Positions 8,841 to 15,267 of a DNA stretch of 64,000 nucleotides are shown here, piece after piece. Source of the DNA: Verrucomicrobiota bacterium (GTDB lineage: Bacteria > Verrucomicrobiota > Verrucomicrobiia > Limisphaerales > J093); contig JAKQDD010000091.1 of assembly GCA_029556615.1 (NCBI GenBank), positions 1 through 64,000 of the forward strand, in the 5' to 3' direction. The notes beneath the pieces were generated by a model that was given only the letters and a program-made list of their open reading frames with translations, did no database searches and was not told the DNA's origin. Each line of letters begins with the position of its first letter. Position 1 is the first letter of the stretch. The position numbers were made by a program, and so were the translations under genes.

Positions 8841-11603
8841 ATGGCGGTGCGCACCCCCGGGGGTGCGCATCGCGTGGCGCTTGCGAGCCTCGTTCTGGGC
8901 GTGGCGCTCTCCGCCGCCGCGGAGGATGAGGCGGCTTTCCATCCTTTCCGACAATCCGCCGAGCCGCCCGAGGCTGAACAGGCTGCGGTACCAGCCGCCG
9001 CCGCATCGCCGGCCGAAAGCCCGGCAGCCGTCGGCGCCACCGGTGTCGCCGCACAACCGACCGGCGCGCTGACTGGCCGCATCGTCTTCACCTCCGGCGG
9101 TCATGGATGGACGTGGACCGCCAACGGCTGGGTGACGCAACGCGGCGTCAACAACCAGATGAACGAGGACACCGGGAACCTCGATCAGATGACCCTGTTC
9201 GTCGCCTACTGCTTCAACGCCGGCGCCACGGTCATTCCCTTGCGCCCTGTCGGCTACCAGGCCCACGAGGTCGTGCTCGACAACGACAGCCCGGGCGTGA
9301 CGTTCGCCGGGTCGTGGTCGGATAGCACCGCCACCGTGTATTACGGGACGACGGGCGATCTGCCCTATCGCTTCGCCACTGCGGCATCCACGGAGACGGC
9401 CGTCGCCACGTACACGCCCAACATTCCCGCCACCGGGGACTACCCCGTGTACTGCTGGGCCGCGCACGGCGCCAACCGGGTGCGCCAACTCTACCGGATC
9501 TTCCACACCGGCGGCGAAACCCAGGTCCGCATACCCCATGACCGCGTCGGCAAAGGCTGGGTCTATCTCGGCACCTACCGGTTCCGCGCAGGAACCGATG
9601 CCGCCGCCGGGTCGGTGCGAATCAGCAACCGACTCGAACCTGGCGCCGCCAGCGGAGTCGTCATTGCCGACGCCATCCGTTTCGGCAACGGCTTCGGGGA
9701 CGTCAATCGCGGCACCGGGGTCTCGACCTACCCGCGTGAGGAGGAGTGCAGCCGCTACTGGGTCCAGCGGATGGTCGGCCCCGGCCAGGACCCGGCTCTC
9801 TACGACGGCGCCGGGGATGACTCGAGCGACAACGTGGGCACCCCGCCGCGCATGGCCGCGGAAATGAACCGCAGCGAGAGCGGCACCGCCGCCTCCCGCG
9901 TCTACGTCGGGTTCCACTCGAACGCCGGCGGCGGCCGCGGCGCGATCGGGCTCTACAACAACGAATCGCTCTTCCCGGGCACCAGTACGTCCGCGCGACA
10001 GATCACCCTCGCCCGCCTCCTGGCCCGCGAGGTCAACGACGATCTCGTCGCGCTCAGTTCGCTCCTCGAAACCCCATGGCACAACCGGGGCGATAATCTC
10101 GTCTACGCCCGCAGCGATTACGCGTTCGGCGAAATCCGCGGCGACGCCCTCGATTACGAAATGGACGCCACGATCGTCGAGGTGGCGTTCCATGACAGCG
10201 ATCCCGACGCGCGCCTGTTGCGCGATCCCAAGGCGCGAACCTGGTGCGCGCGGGCGGTCTGCCACGGGCTCGTCCGGTACTTCGCCCAGTATGACGGCGC
10301 CTCGCTCGTCTTCCTCCCCGAGCCGCCCGCGGATCCCCGGGCCGGGGACGGAGCCGATGGCATCCGGATCTCGTGGTCCCCGCCCCCGAGCCAGGCGGGC
10401 AGCGGTGTGCCCACCGCTTACCGGGTGTACCGATCCACTGATGGCTACGGCTTCGGATCACCGGTCAGCACCACGGGCACTTCGATCCTGCTCACCGACG
10501 TGCCGCTTGATACCCCCGCCTTCTTCCGCGTCACCGCCGTCAACGCCGGCGGCGAGTCACTCCCCTCCGCCACCGTCGGCTGCCGCCGCGCCTCGAACCC
10601 GGCCCAGTCCCGCGTACTCGTGGTCAACGGATTCACCCGCCTCGATCGTACGCTGAACCTCCGTCAGACCCTGACCCCCTCCGCCTATCGTCCCCCGGGC
10701 CACGACCAAAACACCGGCGCGGCAGACCGCGTCGTTCCGGCTCGGGCCAACGCGTTCAACTACGTCGTCCCCCACGGCGAGGCGATCGACGCCTTCGGCT
10801 GGCCCTTCGATTCGTGTCAGCGACGCCACGTCGCAGACCGCACGATCCGGCTCGACGACTACGCGGTCGTCATCTGGGCCAGCGGCAATCAGTCCACGGC
10901 GGGCCGCACCTTCACGGCGTCGGAACAATCGGCCATGACCGCGTTCCTCGCCTCCGGCGGCAACGCGTTCGTCAGCGGCGCCGAAATCGCCTGGGACCTC
11001 GACCGGGACTCGGGCCCCGGCGCCAGCGACCGGGCTTTCCTGCACCAGCAGCTCCACGCGCGGCTCGGAGGCGATGCCAACGACGATGCCGGTAGCTACA
11101 CGGTCATCCCCGCCGCCGACTCGATCTTCGCGGGCAGCGCCAATGGTCTTTTTGACGATGGCAGCCGCGGCCTCTACTGGGTGGGGTATCCCGACCGGCT
11201 GACTCCTGAAGGGGCCGGGGCCTCGACGGCCCTGCGGTACGCCGGCACCACGGGGGCTGCGGCCGTGGTGCATCCCGGCACCGCCGGCGGCGGCCGGATC
11301 GTCTACTTCGGTTTCCCGTTCGAGACCCTCACCAGCGCGGCCATCCGCCGCGCTTACATGGCGGACGTCCTCCGGTTCCTGAGCCGGCCCGCCCGCCTCG
11401 AAATCCTCGGTCTGGACAGCGACGGCCGCCTCCAGGTCCGCCTCGCCGGCGAGCCCGGATTGACCTACGAGATTCAACGCTCCGTCGGGGGCGGCCCCTG
11501 GATCACCGTGGCCCGCGTCTTGAACGCTTCGGGGACTGTCGACTTCGCCGACACCGTCGTCGACACGACCCCGGTGTTCTATCGGACCCTACTCGAGCCC
11601 TGA
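8841..11603 (+). CDS. Secreted N-acetylmuramoyl-L-alanine amidase-like protein with golvesin, FN3 and glutaminase-like domains
   Basis: The product is 920 residues with an N-terminal hydrophobic export segment (VALASLVLGVALSAAAED). The Amidase_3 fold is split. The first zinc motif SGGHGW is near residue 86, with a Glu in NNQMNED. A golvesin-C-like beta domain (VYCWAAHGANRVRQLYRIFHT...VVIADAIRFG) follows at about 170-290. The second zinc His (GFHSNAGG, about 357) and the catalytic Glu (IVEVAFHDSDPDARLL, about 446) come next. An FN3 domain spans about 500-595, a GATase-like domain (DYAVVIWASGNQ...GGRIVYFGFPFET) spans about 595-850, and a verrucomicrobial C-terminal module (YEIQRSVGGG...FYRTLLEP) ends the protein. 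It probably acts on peptidoglycan or another glycopeptide outside the inner membrane. It sits behind the 6682 gene in the same direction. Confidence 0.82.
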   Translation: MAVRTPGGAHRVALASLVLGVALSAAAEDEAAFHPFRQSAEPPEAEQAAVPAAAASPAESPAAVGATGVAAQPTGALTGRIVFTSGGHGWTWTANGWVTQRGVNNQMNEDTGNLDQMTLFVAYCFNAGATVIPLRPVGYQAHEVVLDNDSPGVTFAGSWSDSTATVYYGTTGDLPYRFATAASTETAVATYTPNIPATGDYPVYCWAAHGANRVRQLYRIFHTGGETQVRIPHDRVGKGWVYLGTYRFRAGTDAAAGSVRISNRLEPGAASGVVIADAIRFGNGFGDVNRGTGVSTYPREEECSRYWVQRMVGPGQDPALYDGAGDDSSDNVGTPPRMAAEMNRSESGTAASRVYVGFHSNAGGGRGAIGLYNNESLFPGTSTSARQITLARLLAREVNDDLVALSSLLETPWHNRGDNLVYARSDYAFGEIRGDALDYEMDATIVEVAFHDSDPDARLLRDPKARTWCARAVCHGLVRYFAQYDGASLVFLPEPPADPRAGDGADGIRISWSPPPSQAGSGVPTAYRVYRSTDGYGFGSPVSTTGTSILLTDVPLDTPAFFRVTAVNAGGESLPSATVGCRRASNPAQSRVLVVNGFTRLDRTLNLRQTLTPSAYRPPGHDQNTGAADRVVPARANAFNYVVPHGEAIDAFGWPFDSCQRRHVADRTIRLDDYAVVIWASGNQSTAGRTFTASEQSAMTAFLASGGNAFVSGAEIAWDLDRDSGPGASDRAFLHQQLHARLGGDANDDAGSYTVIPAADSIFAGSANGLFDDGSRGLYWVGYPDRLTPEGAGASTALRYAGTTGAAAVVHPGTAGGGRIVYFGFPFETLTSAAIRRAYMADVLRFLSRPARLEILGLDSDGRLQVRLAGEPGLTYEIQRSVGGGPWITVARVLNASGTVDFADTVVDTTPVFYRTLLEP

Positions 11604-11605
11604 TG

Positions 11606-11694
11606 GAGAGTCCTCGACGGCAGGTGGGGAGGCTTGGAACGGCAGGGGCCAAACTTGACCGAATCGCATCGACTTTCACAAGTCGAGGACTCTG
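11606..11694. repeat. E-type palindromic repeat (copy E2) between convergent genes
   Basis: GAGTCCTCGA (11608-11617) and its complement in GTCGAGGACTC flank an interior that is the reverse complement of copy E1 (GGGGCCAAACTTGACCGAAT). It fills the 92 nt between the TGA of the amidase gene and the TAG of the leftward oxidoreductase gene, so it could serve as a bidirectional terminator. Confidence 0.75.
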
Positions 11695-11695
11695 G

Positions 11696-13042
11696 CTATA
11701 CCGTCAACGGTGTCGGATGAACCCAGGGGGCACGATAAGCCCGCTGCAGCAGCTGATTGGCCTCGGCATCGCCGCGCACCTGCCCCTGCGCGGGGTCCCA
11801 TACCAGCCCGCGCCCGAGCTTCTGCGAAAGATTGGCCAGGATGCAGGCAATGGTCGAAATGCAACCCTGCTCGATGTCCGCCACCGGCCGGCCGCGGGAG
11901 ACCGTGGCCGCCAGCAGGTCTTTCATGTGGCCGCGGATGGCCGACGCGCAATGTTTCTCGAGGTCTTTCTCGGTCTGGTCCTCGGGGTACTTGTCGTACT
12001 CGTAGAGCGGCTCGCCGTGGGCGGCCTTGCCGTCGCCGACCGGAGTGAAATCGTAGCCGAACACGCTGGCCTTGAGCGTGCCTTTGTCCCCGTAGAACGT
12101 GGCGCTCCACGGGTACTTCGGATCGGGCGAGGAACCCCAGGTGCGGTGCGTCCAGACCACCGGGAGCGTGCCGAAATCGAACGTGGCCACCTGGGTGTCG
12201 GTGATGTTCGCCTTGCTCGCGGTGTCGACCAGGATGCCGCCCGCCGAGGCGACCGACCGCGGCCAGCCCAGGTCGAGCATCCAGCGCACCATGTCGAGCA
12301 TGTGGATGCACATGTCGCCGACAATCCCGTTGCCGTACTCCATGAACGCCCGCCAGCCGCGCGGATGCGTCCAGGTCGTGAACGGCCGCATCGGCGCCGG
12401 GCCGGTCCAAAGCTCGTAATCCAGATGCTCCGGCGGGGCGATGTCGGGCGGGTTGCCCTTCGCTCGCATGTGCCAGTAACAGCAGATCTCGACATGGGAG
12501 ATCTTGCCGAGGCGCCCTGCCTGGATGAGATCGTTGCGGGCCTCGATCAGGTGCGGCGTGCTGCGCCGCTGGGTGCCCACCTGGACCACCCGCCCGTGCT
12601 TGCGCGCCGTCGCCAGCATCGCCTGGCTCTCGACAATGTCCACGCTCGTCGGCTTCTGGACCCAGACATCGGCGCCCGCCTTCACCGCCTCGATCATCGT
12701 CAGCGCGTGCCAGTGATCCGGCGTGCCAATCAGGACCAGGTCGAGGTCCTTCTCCTTGAGCATCTCGCGGTAATCGCCGTAGGTCCGGGGTTTCTTGCGG
12801 GAGACCTGCCGCGTGGCGACCAGGTCCGCCGCCTCCGCCACCATCTTGCGGTCGACGTCGCACAGGGAAACCACCTCGACGGGCGCCACCTGGATCAGCC
12901 GCAGCAGATCGCACTTGCCGTACCAGCCGGTGCCGATCAGCCCGACGCGCTTCTTGAGGTCGAGAACCTCGGCGGCCCGCGGACGAAGCACCGTGAACGC
13001 GGTGGCCGCCGTGCCGAGATGGAGGAATTGACGACGGTTCAT
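11696..13042 (-). CDS. Gfo/Idh/MocA family NAD(P)-dependent oxidoreductase with Tat-type leader
   Basis: The product is 448 residues. The leader MNRRQFLHLGTAATAF resembles a twin-arginine signal. The Rossmann fingerprint VGLIGTGWYGKCDLL follows, then the strand VVSLCDVD and TPDHWHALTMIEAVKAGADVWVQKPTS, which carries the EKP-type catalytic lysine region (here QKP). The C-terminal alpha/beta domain has GDMCIHMLDMVRWML and MEYGNGIVG. The family oxidises or epimerises sugars and inositols; the substrate cannot be told. Such exported Gfo/Idh paralogues are frequent in Verrucomicrobiota and Planctomycetes. The ATG at 13042 is chosen because it begins the leader. The gene is monocistronic and ends against repeat E2. 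Confidence 0.9.
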   Translation of the reverse strand: MNRRQFLHLGTAATAFTVLRPRAAEVLDLKKRVGLIGTGWYGKCDLLRLIQVAPVEVVSLCDVDRKMVAEAADLVATRQVSRKKPRTYGDYREMLKEKDLDLVLIGTPDHWHALTMIEAVKAGADVWVQKPTSVDIVESQAMLATARKHGRVVQVGTQRRSTPHLIEARNDLIQAGRLGKISHVEICCYWHMRAKGNPPDIAPPEHLDYELWTGPAPMRPFTTWTHPRGWRAFMEYGNGIVGDMCIHMLDMVRWMLDLGWPRSVASAGGILVDTASKANITDTQVATFDFGTLPVVWTHRTWGSSPDPKYPWSATFYGDKGTLKASVFGYDFTPVGDGKAAHGEPLYEYDKYPEDQTEKDLEKHCASAIRGHMKDLLAATVSRGRPVADIEQGCISTIACILANLSQKLGRGLVWDPAQGQVRGDAEANQLLQRAYRAPWVHPTPLTV

Positions 13043-13080
13043 GCGTTTTCCTTGGCATAAGCGGCCCCAAAACACAAGCC

Positions 13081-13190
13081 CTAGCGAGGCGCGCCTCAGA
13101 CCCAGCCAAGTCCGCGATCCCATGAAGCTCTCCTGCCTTTCCGGACCCCCTCTTCCGCGCCTCGCTAATGTAGAGTCCTGGAAGGCAGGG
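13081..13190. repeat. Composite repeat: C-type palindrome plus truncated E-type end
   Basis: The C element (13081-13168) runs from CTAGCGAGGCGCGCCTCAGA to TCTTCCGCGCCTCGCTAATG, with inverted ends TAGCGAGGCGC/GCGCCTCGCTA. It abuts TAGAGTCCTGGAAGGCAGGG (13171-13190), a truncated end of the E family. The same C-E junction occurs at 15067-15071 and 59158-59162. It lies 39 nt upstream of the oxidoreductase start. Confidence 0.7.
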
Positions 13191-13498
13191 GGGTGGGGTT
13201 GGACTGCGGTAGGGCGGGCAGTCCCTCGCCCGCCGCCTCGATCAGCACGCGAACCATCTCCGCTGCGGCGCGCTGGGGACAGCGCCCCCCACCCGACGCA
13301 CCGTTTTGACGTTTACTTGACGACGAAGCCCGGGTAGACAGCAGGCGTGGCCCAGCACGTCGCGCCTCAGAGCAATCAAATCCCTGGCGAGGCGCGCCTC
13401 AGACCCGATGAAGCATGCAGTCCCGAGAAACCGCGGGGGGCAGCGGGGAACCCTGTCTCCGCGCTTCGCTCTGCCAGACTCCCCGCCGCCCGTCTTTC
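13191..13498. other. Gene-free interval with C-type repeat fragment
   Basis: No coding sequence with a plausible start is seen. A partial C repeat, CTGGCGAGGCGCGCCTCAGA, begins at 13384. A short GC-rich hairpin (GCTGGGGACAGCGCCCCCC) is near 13271. Confidence 0.4.
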
Positions 13499-14887
13499 AT
13501 GAAATCAACACCCGATCGTTGGAAGCACTTTCAGTACCGCGGCGACGCCCGCGGCATCGGCCAACTCTACGAGGAGTATAATGTCGACGGCTTTCTCTCC
13601 GCGCGCGAGGCCGGCCAGCGGGAGTGGGGTCACTCGATGCGCGATCGCCTGCTCAAGGACGGCGTCCTCCTCAACGAGGTCCTCTCCCCGCGCATCTACC
13701 GGATCGTCCGGTCGGTCCAGGAGACGCTCGCCGTCGAGGGGACCTTCGAGGTGTTCTGCGTCCGGGACGCCGACGTCAACGCCTTCGCCCTCCTCGATCA
13801 TTCCTCCGACCAGCCGCGGCACCTCGTCGGCATCACCTCCGCCGCCCTCGAACACCTCGAGGACGACGAAATCTCATTCCTCCTCGGGCATGAGCTCGGC
13901 CATTTCCTCTTTGGCCACAATCGCCTGTTGGGCCTGTTAAACCAGGACGAGCGGGTCGAGAAAGTCACCGTTCTGCCCTACCTGGGGGAGTGCCTGTTCC
14001 TCCGGTGGCGCAAGACCAGCGAAGTCAGCGCCGACCGGCTTGGCCTCGTGGCCAGCGGCTGCTTCGCCGCCGGCGCGCGCGCCCTGGTCAAGGCCGGCTT
14101 CGGCCTGAGCGACCGGAACCTGGACGTGAACGTCGACTCCCTGCTGCGGCAGATCGAGGCCATCAAGGACAAGCCCGAAATCATCGAGGCCGCCTACCGG
14201 TCGCACCCGCTGCTCCCGCTGCGGCTCAAGGCCCTCCACCTGTTCTCTGAGGCCCTCAACCAGGGCGACAAGGCGGACCTTGCCGCGGTCGACGACCAGA
14301 TCGACGCGCTGTTCGAGTGGTTTCGGCGATACCCGCGCCGGCCTCTGGCCGAGGCCGTCATGCGCATCGTCGCCCTCGCCGGCATGCGGATCGTCGGCGT
14401 GGAACGTGAGATCGACGAGGAAGAGGTTCGCACGGTCATTTACATCCTGCACGGCCACTTCACGGACACGCCGGAGGCGGAGCTGGTGCTCGACCCCGAC
14501 GAGCGGGACCGGCGCTGGCGCGCGGCGCTCGAAGTCCTGGCGCGCGAGGGCGACGATTCCGACCGCGGCTTCATCATCTCGCGGCTGGCGGACATTGCGC
14601 TCGCGGACGGCAAGCTGCTCGAGTCCGAGGCGGGGGTGATCCTCGAGATTGCGGAGCAGATCGGGATGTCGCCGCGGATGGCGTACGGGGTCATTGTCGG
14701 CGCGGCGCAGACGGTGGGGTTCCGGGTGGACCATCAGCTGCGGGAGATCACGCAGCGCGTGCGCGGGCAGATGGCGAACCTGGTGGCCGAGCAGGGCGGC
14801 TTCCGGCCCCGGACCTCCCCCCCTCGCCGCCCCGGCACCTCCGACATGCTCTCCTCGGTTAAAGACCTGAAGGACCCGGGAAGGTAA
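13499..14887 (+). CDS. M48-type metallopeptidase fused to a TerB-like domain
   Basis: The product is 462 residues. The zincin motif HELGHFLFGH is at about residue 131, with EVSADRLGL about 45 residues later supplying the third ligand, as in M48 peptidases. No transmembrane segment or signal peptide is visible, so unlike HtpX it appears soluble. The C-terminal region (about 360-435) reads GFIISRLADIALADGKLLESEAGVILEIAEQIG, an acidic helical pattern with the ADGK...E motif of TerB/DjlA-type domains. TerB domains are linked to tellurite/stress and membrane-associated metal-sensing systems. The gene stands just upstream of the VWA/tubulin operon in the same direction, separated by 380 nt that include a composite repeat. 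A functional link is possible but not shown. Confidence 0.82.
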   Translation: MKSTPDRWKHFQYRGDARGIGQLYEEYNVDGFLSAREAGQREWGHSMRDRLLKDGVLLNEVLSPRIYRIVRSVQETLAVEGTFEVFCVRDADVNAFALLDHSSDQPRHLVGITSAALEHLEDDEISFLLGHELGHFLFGHNRLLGLLNQDERVEKVTVLPYLGECLFLRWRKTSEVSADRLGLVASGCFAAGARALVKAGFGLSDRNLDVNVDSLLRQIEAIKDKPEIIEAAYRSHPLLPLRLKALHLFSEALNQGDKADLAAVDDQIDALFEWFRRYPRRPLAEAVMRIVALAGMRIVGVEREIDEEEVRTVIYILHGHFTDTPEAELVLDPDERDRRWRAALEVLAREGDDSDRGFIISRLADIALADGKLLESEAGVILEIAEQIGMSPRMAYGVIVGAAQTVGFRVDHQLREITQRVRGQMANLVAEQGGFRPRTSPPRRPGTSDMLSSVKDLKDPGR

Positions 14888-14910
14888 GGGGGCATGTGCG
14901 AACGGGGGGG

Positions 14911-14969
14911 CGCCGCAAGAGGGGATTCGCCGCCAAGAAGCGCAGAAGTCGCAAAGGGAAAGACGCCGC
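14911..14969. repeat. D-type repeat (half copy)
   Basis: GCCGCAAGAGGGGATTCGCC followed by GCCAAGAAGCGCAGAAGTCG matches the left arm of the hairpin at 57488-57598. It lies 23 nt after the M48-TerB stop. Confidence 0.55.
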
Positions 14970-14978
14970 ATATCTTCC

Positions 14979-15160
14979 TAGAGTCCTCGACTTGTGGAAT
15001 GTGTGGTCAACAGGTCAAGTTGGGCCCCTGCCGTTCCAGCCCTCCCCACCTTCCGTCGAGGACTCTACATTAGCGAGGCGCGGAAGAGAGGGTGGGCAGG
15101 CACAGCAGGGTCTGCATGAACCTGAGGACTCGACTGGGTCTGAGGCGGCGCCTCGCTAGG
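14979..15160. repeat. Composite E-C repeat (copy E3+C3)
   Basis: E3 (14979-15067) is bounded by TAGAGTCCTCGACTT and TCGAGGACTCTA. C3 (15070-15160) is bounded by TTAGCGAGGCGCGG and GGCGCCTCGCTAG. The two are joined by only a few bases in the same arrangement as at 59069-59250. Between 14888 and 15267 no gene is seen. Confidence 0.8.
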
Positions 15161-15203
15161 GATTGGTCTGGTCTGAGGTGCGCCTGGATGGGGAATGGGG
15201 GGG

Positions 15204-15219
15204 CGGAATCCAAGTTGCT
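15204..15219 (+). promoter_or_regulatory. Candidate sigma54 (-24/-12) promoter of the VWA/tubulin operon
   Basis: GG at 15205-15206 and GC at 15217-15218 have the exact N10 spacing, and the -12 part reads GTTGCT. The -24 part (CGGAAT) is weaker than the TGGCAC consensus. It lies about 50 nt before the first VWA gene. The facing operon encodes a sigma54 activator, which makes the match worth noting, but one site could arise by chance. Confidence 0.3.
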
Positions 15220-15267
15220 ATTGCGTTCCGCCGAGGCAATCGACACAATGCCCTGGAAATCAGCACG

